Source: Pseudoalteromonas sp. T1lg88
GTDB lineage: Bacteria > Pseudomonadota > Gammaproteobacteria > Enterobacterales > Alteromonadaceae
Length of the DNA: 64,000 bases
Direction: 5' to 3'
Assembly: GCF_002964765.1 (NCBI RefSeq)
Contig: NZ_PQCF01000031.1
Span: 2,645-66,644 of the forward strand
A model generated the notes under the pieces. That model worked only from the letters and a program-made list of their open reading frames with translations, had not been told where the DNA came from and searched no databases. Position 1 is the stretch's first letter, and every line of letters begins with the position of its first letter. Made by a program: the position numbers and the translations under genes. Below, in pieces: positions 50,632-59,735 of the stretch.

Positions 50632-53486
50632 CTAGCGAGTGCCGCCGCTCGCTCATCCAACAAAGCCAGCAGGGAAGAGAAGGTCACTCCACTGTGCCTT
50701 GTTAGACCAATCTCACAGGTACGGCTGTTAGAGTAGCCCACAGTACAACCTTGGGGTTTGCTGGCGCTAACATGGCGTAAAGCATGCTCATTTAGCTGGG
50801 GGTGAGTAAAGCCCTTATCACCGGCAAACCCACAACAACTCACCTCCGTAGTGCTGACCTTGGAACTAAGCGCCCTGGCCACGTTCAGCATGGCGCTACC
50901 AGCATCCAAATGCTGCGAACTACAGGTAATATGTAGCCACAAAGGCTGGTCGCTGGTTTCAATTGCTAGGCGAGGCAATAAATATTCGCTGGCAAAACCT
51001 AGGCTATCCAGCACCCGAATTGGGCTGCTTTCTTCGTGCTGGCTTTGCTTTTCTTGGAGTTGGCTTTGCAGGGCACAGGGACTGGCGTCCATAACCACGG
51101 GCCAGCGCCCCTGCTCGCTCAATTGCGTGATGATTTCCTGTAATTGCTGCTGTTTTTGTGTGGCCACCTCCGCCAGTCCCTTGCTTTGCCAGGGCATGCC
51201 ACAGCATAACTCGGCTATCTCTTCGGGTATTACCAGGGTCAGCCCTGCCTTGTCGCACAGGCTTTGCAGCGTCTGCTGCACACTTTGCTCGGTGGCATTG
51301 GCAAAAATACGGTTGCCGCAACTGGGCACATACACCACCTTATCGCCGTCGATAACCTGGCCGCTAGTCTGCTCGCCATGCTGCGCCTTGGGCCAGGCAC
51401 TAAAGTAGAGCGGCGTACCAAAACGCTGCTGCAATTGGGCACTAAAACGCTCAAGACGCTGCGCCCCCAGCAGTTTGGCGCTTAAATGAGCGCCGCGCAC
51501 ACCCACTCGTGCCAGAGCGCTGGTCATGGCAAAGTGATTTGCACTCCAGTTGGCGATTTTAGTGATCACAGGTTTGTTAGCCATCTGCTTGGCGCGCAGC
51601 GACTTGATATAGGCTCCGGTATCAATGCCAACTGGACAGCGAGTGGCGCATAAGCCGGTGGCGGCACAGCTGACTATGGCCAGAAGTTGATAACCCTGTT
51701 GCACAGCGGCCAGACGTCGATAGGCGTCCTTGTCTTTGAACTCGTGATTAAGCAATTGTTGCTCATGGCGTTTCAGGCTGATGCGCTGGCGTGGCGTAAG
51801 GGTGTATTCCTTGGATGGACACACAGGCTCACAAAAACCACATTCGATACATTTATCTATGTGCGCATCACTGGCGGGCATGGCTTTAACATGCTGCACA
51901 TGAGCGCGAGGGTCGGCGTTGATGATCACCCCGGGATTTAAAATCCCCTGAGCGTCAAATAACTGCTTAATTTGCTGCATAACAGCATAGCCCTCATCGC
52001 CCCATTCGAGCGCCACAAAGGGTGCCATATTACGTCCGGTGCCATGCTCCGCCTTTAAAGAGCCCTTGAGTTCCACCGCCACCAAATGCGCCACATCGGC
52101 CATAAATGCCTCGTAACGCTCAATCTGCTCTGGGCTATCGAAGGCCTGAGTAAAGACAAAATGCAGATTCCCGGCCAGGGCATGACCGAAAATAATGGCC
52201 TCCGTGTAGCCATGCTTATCAAACAAGTGATGCAGCGCCTTAATGCCCCGGCTTAAGTCCGCCAAGGCAAAGGCCACATCTTCAATGATCACAGTAGTGC
52301 CGGTTTTACGCACCGCTCCCACCGCCGGAAAGGTGCCCTTGCGCACATTCCAAAGCGCCTGTGCCAGCTCGGCATCGTCGCTCAAGGGATACTTATGCAC
52401 CAGCTGCTCTTGATATTGCGCCAAAATGGTATTGACCGAGCTCGTCAGCCCATCAAGTGCCTGCTGATTTTCTTCGCTAATTTCGATCAGCAAGGCCGTG
52501 GCCTCAGAGGGGAAATCGGCGACATTTTGCGGCATCACCGCATGCCCCTGCACCGATAAAAGCGCCCTTTTATCCAGCATTTCCACCGCGGCTATGGGCA
52601 AGGCGTTTAGTTGCTCAATAAGGGCACAGGCGCTGTCGACATCGGCAAAGGTAAATAATCCGGTGCGTTTAAAGGCAGGCTCAATAACCGTGTTGTAAGT
52701 AATGTTGGCGATAAAGCCTAAAGTGCCCTCAGAGCCTATCATCAGGTGTTTAATGATCTCTATGCCATCATGATGATCCACCAGGGCATTAAGGCCATAG
52801 CCAGTGGTATTTTTTAAGCGATATTTATGAGCGATGCGCTCACTTAACCCCTGGTTATCACGCACCTGCTGCGCCAGCTGTTCAAGGGCATTGAGCAGCG
52901 CTGCGTGACTTTGCCGAAACGCCGCCTTGGATTGCTCATCAGCGGTATCGAGGCAGGTGCCATCGGCAAGGATAATCGCCATGTCCTTTAAGGTGTGGTA
53001 ACTGTTGTGTTTCACCCCGCAGCACATGCCAGAGGCATTATTGGCAGCGATACCACCGATTTTACAGCTATTGATAGAGGCCGGATCCGGGCCGATTTTG
53101 CGCCCATAAGGAGCCAGAATGCGGTTCACTCGGGCGCCGACCAAAGAAGGCGATAGGCTGATCCAACTGCCATCCTCGCCCACCTTATAATCTTGCCAAT
53201 CATCACTGAGCAGTACCAGTATGCTATCGCTAATGGCCTGACCGGAAAGACTGGTGCCGGCGGCCCTAAAGGTGACAGGTAATTTATATTCTCCGGCTCT
53301 TAACAACACCTTTTGTACCTGCTCGGCGCTTTTGACCAGCACCACACATTGAGGCGTTAAGCGATAAAAGCTGGCATCCGTGCCCAGGGCATAACGCAAG
53401 GCATAATCTGTGATCACTTGCTCGCGGCCGAGGACTGTGGTCATGGCATCAATGAAGGCTTCCATAGCCTTAGGGGACTCTGACAT
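50628..53486 (-). CDS. dld: FAD/iron-sulfur D-lactate dehydrogenase (Dld-II type)
   Basis: A 952-residue membrane-associated dehydrogenase that passes electrons from D-lactate to the respiratory chain. The N-terminal FAD (PCMH/VAO-type) domain has VTFRAAGTSLSGQA, IGPDPASINSCKIGGIAANN and MIGSEGTLGFIANIT. The FAD-linked C-domain includes IIFGHALAGNLHFVF and GSLKAEHGTGRNMAP. Two ferredoxin-like clusters follow: CIECGFCEPVCPS and CAATGLCATRCPVG. CCG-type motifs appear in ELCCGMPWQSKG and SCCGFAGDKGF. This matches the Dld-II lactate dehydrogenase of Shewanella; related FAD/Fe-S oxidoreductases for other 2-hydroxyacids cannot be excluded. A GntR-like palindrome lies 74 bases upstream. No lactate permease or lldEFG is adjacent. 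Confidence 0.87.
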   Translation of the reverse strand: MSESPKAMEAFIDAMTTVLGREQVITDYALRYALGTDASFYRLTPQCVVLVKSAEQVQKVLLRAGEYKLPVTFRAAGTSLSGQAISDSILVLLSDDWQDYKVGEDGSWISLSPSLVGARVNRILAPYGRKIGPDPASINSCKIGGIAANNASGMCCGVKHNSYHTLKDMAIILADGTCLDTADEQSKAAFRQSHAALLNALEQLAQQVRDNQGLSERIAHKYRLKNTTGYGLNALVDHHDGIEIIKHLMIGSEGTLGFIANITYNTVIEPAFKRTGLFTFADVDSACALIEQLNALPIAAVEMLDKRALLSVQGHAVMPQNVADFPSEATALLIEISEENQQALDGLTSSVNTILAQYQEQLVHKYPLSDDAELAQALWNVRKGTFPAVGAVRKTGTTVIIEDVAFALADLSRGIKALHHLFDKHGYTEAIIFGHALAGNLHFVFTQAFDSPEQIERYEAFMADVAHLVAVELKGSLKAEHGTGRNMAPFVALEWGDEGYAVMQQIKQLFDAQGILNPGVIINADPRAHVQHVKAMPASDAHIDKCIECGFCEPVCPSKEYTLTPRQRISLKRHEQQLLNHEFKDKDAYRRLAAVQQGYQLLAIVSCAATGLCATRCPVGIDTGAYIKSLRAKQMANKPVITKIANWSANHFAMTSALARVGVRGAHLSAKLLGAQRLERFSAQLQQRFGTPLYFSAWPKAQHGEQTSGQVIDGDKVVYVPSCGNRIFANATEQSVQQTLQSLCDKAGLTLVIPEEIAELCCGMPWQSKGLAEVATQKQQQLQEIITQLSEQGRWPVVMDASPCALQSQLQEKQSQHEESSPIRVLDSLGFASEYLLPRLAIETSDQPLWLHITCSSQHLDAGSAMLNVARALSSKVSTTEVSCCGFAGDKGFTHPQLNEHALRHVSASKPQGCTVGYSNSRTCEIGLTRHSGVTFSSLLALLDERAAALAS

Positions 53487-53559
53487 AATGAGGCACTAGC
53501 TATAACATGGTTGCCCTAGCATAGCTGGGAATAAAATATTATTAAACTCGTATTCATAG

Positions 53560-53571
53560 ATCAGTACTGAT
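53560..53571. promoter_or_regulatory. Palindrome ATCAGTACTGAT upstream of dld
   Basis: A perfect 12-bp palindrome in the divergent region between dld (start 53486) and the GH3 gene (start 53680). It is a candidate operator; the regulator is unknown. Confidence 0.4.
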
Positions 53572-53679
53572 ATATAAAGAATAGATGGCCATGCTGTGTA
53601 TTAGCCGCGCCTAAAGCGCTTGTGCTCATGGTATTAATAACTATAGAATCTTGAATACTTTATTCCAAGGGAGCTCGCC

Positions 53680-55572
53680 ATGATTTTCCGCCGCCTAGTC
53701 AGTGCCTTGACGCTTCGCCTGCAAGCCAACAGACTAGCCAAATTCGCCACTTTAGGATGTGTATTTATGAGTGCATCTAGCCTAGCCGCCCCGGCGCTTA
53801 CGCTAAAACAGCAAATCGGCCAAAAACTCATGCTGGATTTTCGCTACTACTGCGAAGATAAGGATATTAGCAGCGCCCGCTGCCGTGCGCCTATGACCAC
53901 CTTACCAGCGCCTTTGGCAGAGCTGCTGACGCAGCAGCAAATCGGCGGTGTGATCCTGTTTGCGGAAAACCTTGAAAACAGCGCACAAATGGTCGAACTC
54001 ACCCAGCAATTGCAAAGAGCGGCACAGCAAAGTGAGCTTGGTGCCCCGCTCTTTATCAGTATCGATCAGGAAGGTGGCCGGGTTGCCCGTATTCCCCGGG
54101 AATTAGGCACCGCCATGACCGGCAATATGTCTATCGGCGCTACCTATGCGCGCCATGGCACCGACTTTGCCCGCCGCAGTGCCGAAGTGATTGCCACTGA
54201 GCTGAACGCCTTGGGCATTAACCTCAATTATGCGCCCACGGTCGATGTGAATATGAACCCGGATAATCCGGTGATCAATGTTCGCTCCTTCGGTGAAGAC
54301 CCTCAGCTTGTGGCCGAGCTTGGCGGCGCTCAGGTCGATGCCTACCAGCGGCACCAGGTGATAGCTGCGTTAAAGCACTTTCCCGGCCATGGCGACACCA
54401 ATGTCGACAGCCACACCGGCTTGCCACGGGTGGCCCATGATAAGGCGCAGGTGATGGCCCAGGATATAGCGCCTTTTAAACAGATTATCGATGCCGGACA
54501 TGCTCCAGGCATGATCATGACCGCCCATATTCAATATCCGGCGCTCGACAACAGTACCTTTGTCAGCAAGGACGGCGATACCATGATCAAACCGGCGACC
54601 ATGTCCCGCGCCATTATGACCGACTTGCTGCGCGATGAGCTCGGGTATAGCGGCGTCACCATCACGGATGCGCTGGATATGGCCGGGATCAGCCACTTTT
54701 TTAGCGCCGAAGATGCGGTGATCAACACCTTTAAGGCCGGGGTGGATATTGCCCTGATGCCCATAGCCGTGCGTAACCAAGACGATATCGCCAAGCTCAA
54801 CGCGCTCATTGATGCCCTAGAAAAAGCGGTGCAAACAGGCGAGCTGGATGCCACAGAATTTGAGCAATCCGCATCCCGGATTATGGCGCTTAAGGCCAGC
54901 TATCAGTTACTGCCCAAACACCACAAGAAGCTGAGTAAACAGCAGGCCGTCGCCAAGCAAGTGCTAGGTAACCCTAAGCATCGTGCTTTAGAGGCTGAGC
55001 TTGCCAGTGCCGCCATCACGGATATAAAGAATGGCAAGAACACTGCGAGCATGCTTAAAAACGCCAAAAGCGTGGCCATTATTATGCCCGACACCCGCAA
55101 GTGCATGGCCCTGGAGCAAGCGCTACAAGCATACTTGAAAGACACCCAATTCCACTGCTTGAGCCTGCAAGGCCATGATCCCGTTAAGGCGCAGGCGCTG
55201 ATAGAAGAAGTTGATCTTGTCATCGCCGGAAATGCCAGCCCGGCGCAAAGCGCGGTGGAAATTGGCGGTATGGACGACAGCGATGCCATTGCCGCATTTG
55301 CCCTGAGTCAGGCGCAGCAACCAGACGCCCTGGAGCGCTTATTAAAGCAGGCCAAAAACACACAAAAGCCCACGGTTTTTGTGAGCCTGCGCGCGCCCTA
55401 TGATATTGCCCGCTTTGGCTCTTATGCCGATGCCATACTGGCCACCTACGCTTATAACATAGACGTGGATGACGGCGAAACGGTGCAAGGTCCAGCCTTT
55501 AGCGCCCTGGCCAAGGTGTTGCTTGGACAACAAATCCCAAGCGGACAATTACCTGTTACTATTAAACAATGA
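53680..55572 (+). CDS. Exported two-domain GH3 beta-N-acetylhexosaminidase (NagZ/YbbD-like)
   Basis: A 630-residue enzyme with a long n-region and a signal (KFATLGCVFMSASSLAAPA). The GH3 barrel carries DQEGGRVARI, LNYAPTVDVN, RSFGEDP, the NagZ hallmark KHFPGHGDTNVDSHTGLP with the acid/base His-Asp dyad, and nucleophile Asp in VTITDALDMAG. Residues about 430-630 form a second alpha/beta domain, as in secreted Bacillus YbbD/NagZ, whereas Gram-negative NagZ is usually a one-domain cytosolic protein. It should remove N-acetylglucosamine from muropeptides or chitin-type sugars outside the cytosol. It opens a probable five-gene unit devoted to D-glutamate/D-amino acids. Confidence 0.88.
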   Translation: MIFRRLVSALTLRLQANRLAKFATLGCVFMSASSLAAPALTLKQQIGQKLMLDFRYYCEDKDISSARCRAPMTTLPAPLAELLTQQQIGGVILFAENLENSAQMVELTQQLQRAAQQSELGAPLFISIDQEGGRVARIPRELGTAMTGNMSIGATYARHGTDFARRSAEVIATELNALGINLNYAPTVDVNMNPDNPVINVRSFGEDPQLVAELGGAQVDAYQRHQVIAALKHFPGHGDTNVDSHTGLPRVAHDKAQVMAQDIAPFKQIIDAGHAPGMIMTAHIQYPALDNSTFVSKDGDTMIKPATMSRAIMTDLLRDELGYSGVTITDALDMAGISHFFSAEDAVINTFKAGVDIALMPIAVRNQDDIAKLNALIDALEKAVQTGELDATEFEQSASRIMALKASYQLLPKHHKKLSKQQAVAKQVLGNPKHRALEAELASAAITDIKNGKNTASMLKNAKSVAIIMPDTRKCMALEQALQAYLKDTQFHCLSLQGHDPVKAQALIEEVDLVIAGNASPAQSAVEIGGMDDSDAIAAFALSQAQQPDALERLLKQAKNTQKPTVFVSLRAPYDIARFGSYADAILATYAYNIDVDDGETVQGPAFSALAKVLLGQQIPSGQLPVTIKQ

Positions 55573-55607
55573 TCTAGGCTGTTAATTTACAGATAAGGCG
55601 TATAAAA

Positions 55608-56402
55608 ATGGATACCAATGCCTCGCTAAACACCCCTGCGGATATCCGCAAGCTGATCCGTGGTGGTGATTACACAGGTCATACATCGGGTTTTGCGCCG
55701 GGATTTGTCCAGGCAAACCTGGTTATTCTGCCGCAAAAATACGCCTACGATTTCTTACGCTTTTGTCAGGCCAACCCCAAAGCCTGCCCCTTGCTGGGAC
55801 AAACCGAAACAGGCGCCCTGGGCCACCCTACTCTGGCTAAAGACCTAGATATTCGTACCGATCTGCCAAAATATCGGGTGTTCGAACACGGCCAGTTGAT
55901 AGATGAACCGACTCAAGTTATTGATATCTGGCGCGATGATCTAGTGAGCTTCTTAATCGGCTGCTCCTTTTCCTTTGAAGAGGCGCTGCTGGCCGATGGC
56001 ATAGAAATCCGCAATATCAGCGAACATAAAAATGTGCCCATGTATATCACCAATCAAGCCTGCAACGGCGCCGGCCCCTTTGTCGGCAATCAGGTAGTAA
56101 GCATGCGCCCGATGAAACCCAAGGATGCCATTCGCGCCATCCAAATTTGCAGTCGCTATCCCAGTGTGCACGGTGCGCCGGTGCATTTTGGCGATCCGGC
56201 AGCCATAGGCATCAAGGACATTGATCGCCCCGACTTTGGCGAAGCGGTCAGCATTAAGGCGGGAGAAGTACCGGTATTTTGGGCCTGTGGTGTCACCCCA
56301 CAAGTGGCCATTAGCAATGCCCGCCCGGACTTTTGCATTACCCATAGCCCAGGACATATGCTGGTGCTCGACATCAAAAATACCTCGTTGGCGACGTTTT
56401 AG
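55608..56402 (+). CDS. DUF1445 (YcsI) family putative hydro-lyase / D-glutamate cyclase-related protein
   Basis: A 264-residue cytosolic protein of the YcsI family: [57 protein letters not shown], and [20 protein letters not shown] near the end. The family is annotated as a putative hydro-lyase. In vertebrate DGLUCY, which converts D-glutamate to 5-oxo-D-proline, a DUF1445 domain is fused to a DUF4392 domain. Here the two domains are separate genes in one operon, around pxpA. A joint role in D-glutamate cyclisation is therefore likely (inference). It starts 35 bases after the GH3 gene, and pxpA follows after 8 bases. Confidence 0.85.
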   Translation: MDTNASLNTPADIRKLIRGGDYTGHTSGFAPGFVQANLVILPQKYAYDFLRFCQANPKACPLLGQTETGALGHPTLAKDLDIRTDLPKYRVFEHGQLIDEPTQVIDIWRDDLVSFLIGCSFSFEEALLADGIEIRNISEHKNVPMYITNQACNGAGPFVGNQVVSMRPMKPKDAIRAIQICSRYPSVHGAPVHFGDPAAIGIKDIDRPDFGEAVSIKAGEVPVFWACGVTPQVAISNARPDFCITHSPGHMLVLDIKNTSLATF

Positions 56403-56410
56403 GAGGCAGC

Positions 56411-57139
56411 ATGTTACTGAACTGTGATTTAGGCGAGAGCTTTGGCAGCTGGACCATGGGCGAGGATGAACTGGCCATGGCCCATATCGACTTGGCCAAT
56501 ATCGCCTGTGGCTTTCATGGCGGTGACCCTTTGGTAATGCAACGCACCCTGGCGTTGGCAAAACAATATGGCGTGCGTATTGGCGCTCACCCCAGTTATC
56601 CGGATCGCCAAGGCTTTGGCCGCCGCTCCATGGCACTGAGCCCCACCGAACTGATCGCCGATCTTCATTATCAAATTGCCGCCTTGACTGGCATGGCCAA
56701 AGTACAAGGGCTGCAAGTGGAATATGTTAAACCCCATGGCGCCCTGTATAACGATATGATGGCCAATGAGTCGTTGTTTGTCAGCGTGCTGCAAGCCGTG
56801 GCTCAATATGACCCAAGCCTTAAGTTAATGATTTTAGCGGGCAACAACACCGAAAATTACAGCGAACTAGCGGCCAAGCAAGACGTCAGCCTGTTGTTGG
56901 AAGCCTTTGCCGATCGTCGTTATACCGACGTCGGTACCCTGACGCCGCGCAATCAGGCCGGCAGTGTGTTAACCAAAACCGAGATGTTAGAGCAGGTGCA
57001 GCAACTGGTCAGTGAGGGTACGGTGCAAACCCATGGCGGTCAAACCTTGCCTTTAAAAGCCGACACCCTGTGTGTTCACGGCGACAACCTGGAAGCGGTC
57101 AACGCCATTATCGAGATCCGCGCCCTATGTGCCCGTTAA
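56411..57139 (+). CDS. pxpA: 5-oxoprolinase subunit A, LamB/YcsF family
   Basis: A 242-residue cytosolic protein. Family features are LLNCDLGESFGSWTMG at the start, IACGFHGGDPLVM, RIGAHPSYPDRQGFGRR, YVKPHGALYNDM, EAFADRRYTDVGTL, and LCVHGDNLEAV at the end. PxpA with PxpB and PxpC opens 5-oxoproline (pyroglutamate) to glutamate using ATP. A strong AGGAGG lies upstream. The pxpB and pxpC genes are not next to it, which is unusual, so they must be elsewhere or PxpA works with the cyclase genes here. It overlaps the DUF4392 gene by 13 bases. Confidence 0.93.
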   Translation: MLLNCDLGESFGSWTMGEDELAMAHIDLANIACGFHGGDPLVMQRTLALAKQYGVRIGAHPSYPDRQGFGRRSMALSPTELIADLHYQIAALTGMAKVQGLQVEYVKPHGALYNDMMANESLFVSVLQAVAQYDPSLKLMILAGNNTENYSELAAKQDVSLLLEAFADRRYTDVGTLTPRNQAGSVLTKTEMLEQVQQLVSEGTVQTHGGQTLPLKADTLCVHGDNLEAVNAIIEIRALCAR

Positions 57140-57984
57140 ACAAAGAGCTGCAACTCAGTCGCCACATCGAAGACCTCTTGGTGGCGCGCAACCTGCGTGG
57201 TATGGCACAAATACAACCGGCTCTGCAGCCGGGCTATGTGCAGCGCAGCGCAAAAGCCCTGTATCAGGCCGAAGGTAAAATTCTGATCGGCACCGGCTTT
57301 TGGGTTGCCGGCACCTTTGAAACCGATGGGCCAGTCGGCGCCATTGCCCTGTATTTGGCTCTCAAGGCGCTTGGCAAAGAACCTGTGTTGGTCTGTGGCA
57401 ACCCCCTTTACAGCAAGCTAAGTGAAGATTTTAATTGTTTTCAACTGCCCTTAAACGATCTGCCCCAGGCAAAGCTCTTGGCACAGCAGTACTTCGCTAC
57501 TGAGCAGGTCGGCTGTGTGCTCGCCATAGAGCGCCCAGGGCTTAATCAGCAAGGCGGCTATTGCAATATGCGTGGCGAGGATATCAGCCATGGCTGTGCC
57601 AGTTTCGATCCCTTTATTGAAACCGCACCCTGCACCAGCATAGCTATTGGCGATGGCGGTAATGAAATAGGCATGGGCAAGGTCGCCTCGGCACTGAGCC
57701 AGCTGGACATTATTCCCAGCATAACCAGCTGCGATGAATTGATAGTGGCCGATGTCTCCAACTGGGGTGCCTATGGGCTGATCGCCTTTTTTGCCCTGTG
57801 GCAGCAAGAAGATATGCTCGCAGTTATTGACCCGCCGCACTGGTTGGCGTATTTAAGCAAACACGGCAGCGTTGATGGTGTCACCAAACGCAACGAAGCC
57901 ACCGAAGACAGTCTGGATGCCACCCATGCCCAGGCAGTGATCACAGAATTACGACGGTTAACGGGCTTTTTGCCCACTGAATGA
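57127..57984 (+). CDS. DUF4392 family D-glutamate cyclase-like protein
   Basis: A 285-residue cytosolic protein with start ATG 57127 (MCPLNKELQLSRHIEDLL) inside the end of pxpA. It matches the glutamate cyclase domain (DUF4392): ILIGTGFWVAGTFETDGPVG, LALKALGKEPVLVCGN, CVLAIERPGLNQQGGYCNMR, SIAIGDGGNEIGMGKV and DVSNWGAYGLIAFF. In DGLUCY this domain is joined to DUF1445 and converts D-glutamate to 5-oxo-D-proline. Flanked by pxpA and a D-amino acid transaminase, it very likely handles D-glutamate here. The Gly-rich GDGGNEIGMG loop may bind a metal or phosphate. Confidence 0.85.
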   Translation: MCPLNKELQLSRHIEDLLVARNLRGMAQIQPALQPGYVQRSAKALYQAEGKILIGTGFWVAGTFETDGPVGAIALYLALKALGKEPVLVCGNPLYSKLSEDFNCFQLPLNDLPQAKLLAQQYFATEQVGCVLAIERPGLNQQGGYCNMRGEDISHGCASFDPFIETAPCTSIAIGDGGNEIGMGKVASALSQLDIIPSITSCDELIVADVSNWGAYGLIAFFALWQQEDMLAVIDPPHWLAYLSKHGSVDGVTKRNEATEDSLDATHAQAVITELRRLTGFLPTE

Positions 57985-57993
57985 GGAAACACA

Positions 57994-58851
57994 ATGAGCC
58001 AGGTGTATTTAAACGGCGACTATATGGCCCCCGAGGAAGCGAAGATTTCGCCCATGGATCGCGGCTTTCTGTTTGGCGATGGCATCTATGAAGTGATCCC
58101 CGCCTACCATGGCAAAATGCTTGGCTTTAATGCCCATATCGAGCGCATGCAACAGGGCCTGGCTGCCATCGAAATCGCCCTTGATTACGGCATCGAGCAA
58201 TGGCGCGAGATCTGCGAGACCCTGCTAAGCACCAATCCAGGTCCCAACCAGGGCATTTATCTGCACGTTAGCCGCGGCACAGACAGCAAGCGCAATCACG
58301 CCTACCCTAGCGGCGTTGCCCCCACGGTATTTGCATTTTGCTTTACCCTGCCCGGCGAGCCCAGCTGCGATGCCGACAAAGCCAGCAGCTATGAAGTCTC
58401 TTTAGAGCAAGACAGACGCTGGCAGCGCTGTAACATCAAGTCCACCGCCCTGCTTGGCAACGTAATGCATTACCAAAGCGGCGCCCGTGTAGGTAATAAG
58501 GAAACCATTTTATTTAATGCCCTGGGTGAGATCACTGAGGCCAGTTCCAGCAATGTCTTTATCGTCAAAGATGGTGTGATCGCTACGCCACCGCTGGACA
58601 CGCAAATACTGCCGGGGATCACCCGCTGGTTGATTCTACAAATCGTGCACACGCACAGCGAGCTACGCATTGAAGAACGAGTGATCACCAAGGACGAACT
58701 ACTCGATGCCGATGAAGTGTGGATCACCTCGGCCACCAAGGAAGTGGGGCCCGTGCTTAAGGTCGATGGCAAACAGATAGGTCAGGGCCGCCCCGGGCCC
58801 ATGTGGCAAAGAGTGCAGAGCCTCTTTAGCCAGCATAAATTTGACTACTAG
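57994..58851 (+). CDS. dat: D-amino acid (D-alanine) aminotransferase
   Basis: A 285-residue fold-type IV PLP enzyme. Family features are MDRGFLFGDGIYEVIP at the N-terminus, Arg in LHVSRGTDSKRNHAYP, the PLP lysine in NIKSTALLGNVM, and EITEASSSNVFIVKDG. LPGITRWLI and WITSATKEVGPV follow. The length and MSQVYLNGDYM start match D-amino acid transaminases, which interconvert D-alanine/2-oxoglutarate and pyruvate/D-glutamate. Branched-chain transaminase is an alternative, but the context favours D-amino acids. Ribosome site AGGA; nine bases after the DUF4392 gene; a terminator follows. Confidence 0.88.
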   Translation: MSQVYLNGDYMAPEEAKISPMDRGFLFGDGIYEVIPAYHGKMLGFNAHIERMQQGLAAIEIALDYGIEQWREICETLLSTNPGPNQGIYLHVSRGTDSKRNHAYPSGVAPTVFAFCFTLPGEPSCDADKASSYEVSLEQDRRWQRCNIKSTALLGNVMHYQSGARVGNKETILFNALGEITEASSSNVFIVKDGVIATPPLDTQILPGITRWLILQIVHTHSELRIEERVITKDELLDADEVWITSATKEVGPVLKVDGKQIGQGRPGPMWQRVQSLFSQHKFDY

Positions 58852-58885
58852 GGTCTTGCTACTCGACCCTTGTTCTGAGAATTGC

Positions 58886-59287
58886 TCAGCCGCCGAATAA
58901 ACCCGGCGGCTTTTTTATGCTCCGCGGAGCGCCCAGTAAAATAGCGACATGGCAAACACAAATGGCCATAAAGGCACTGAGCCCCAAGGCGCCGCCATAG
59001 CCGTTTAGTTTAGGCACCAGGTACTGAAAGAGGGGAGCGAAAATAATGGCCGAGCTGGTCAAAGTATAAAAACCAAAGCGATGGGGAGCGCTCATACCGA
59101 TAAAGGTGCCACCAAAAAAGACCAGGGCGTAGAGATCCGGATTATCGCTAAATAACCACAACAGGCCATAGGCGAAAATGGCCGACAGCGCCGAGGCACG
59201 AATGGCATCAAAACGTTTATGCTGCGCCAGCAAATAGGTGCTGAGGGCGCCAAGCAGCGCCAATATAATGAAGATCAGAGTGATCAT
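58886..59287 (-). CDS. Small integral membrane protein, member of a paralogous pair (distal)
   Basis: A 133-residue protein with about four membrane helices: MITLIFIILALLGALSTYLL, ALSAIFAYGLLWLFS, LYALVFFGGTFIGMSAP and GALGLSAFMAICVCHVA. No family is recognised. The segment GGTFIGMSAP plus the later LNGYGGALGLSAF parallels GSFAGMCSA and FTGFGGKLGG in the upstream partner, so the two are related. Its start overlaps the partner's stop by four bases. The terminator of the D-amino acid operon lies within its last codons. Possibly a two-subunit channel or transporter. Confidence 0.65.
   Translation of the reverse strand: MITLIFIILALLGALSTYLLAQHKRFDAIRASALSAIFAYGLLWLFSDNPDLYALVFFGGTFIGMSAPHRFGFYTLTSSAIIFAPLFQYLVPKLNGYGGALGLSAFMAICVCHVAILLGAPRSIKKPPGLFGG
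58889..58916 (+). terminator. Terminator of the GH3-dat operon
   Basis: GCCGCCG (58889-58895) and CGGCGGC (58904-58910), then TTTTTT. It lies inside the 3' end of the convergent membrane-protein gene. Confidence 0.85.
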
Positions 59288-59649
59288 AAGACTCCCCGGG
59301 TGAGCATAAACAGTGCCACGCTGACAAAAGCCACACCACCGAGCTTGCCGCCGAAACCAGTAAACAGATTCATGGTCAAGGCATATAAAGAAGTGCCGAT
59401 TAAGGCCAGCAAGGTCAGTTGCCAGTAATCACCTATCAGCTCAGCCGAGCACATACCGGCAAAGCTACCGGCATAAATAGCCGCTCTTGGATGCATGCCA
59501 AAGGCCTGAGTTGAGGGAACAAAGCTGCCCAATAAGCCGGTAATACTGGCTGCCAGCACCACGGGCACGGCAAACTGCGCATGCAAAACAAAGCACAGCG
59601 TACAACCGAGTAAAAAGGCCAGATATTTAACGACAAAGAATTTAACCAT
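59284..59649 (-). CDS. Small integral membrane protein, member of a paralogous pair (proximal)
   Basis: About 121 residues from ATG 59649 (MVKFFVVKYLAFLLGC); an upstream in-frame ATG would add nine residues. Three to four hydrophobic helices are visible: YLAFLLGCTLCFVLH, VPVVLAASITGLLGSFVP, LIGDYWQLTLLALIGTSLY, and GGVAFVSVALFMLTRG. It is distantly similar to the next gene, with which it is coupled by an ATGA overlap. No family name or substrate is recognised. Confidence 0.65.
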   Translation of the reverse strand: MVKFFVVKYLAFLLGCTLCFVLHAQFAVPVVLAASITGLLGSFVPSTQAFGMHPRAAIYAGSFAGMCSAELIGDYWQLTLLALIGTSLYALTMNLFTGFGGKLGGVAFVSVALFMLTRGVL

Positions 59650-59735
59650 AGCGACGTTATTATAAAGCAATCTCACTCACTCTGGATACGACTTGAGCAG
59701 GTAAAATAGCAGATGTATTTCGTTGTCGTTCGGCC

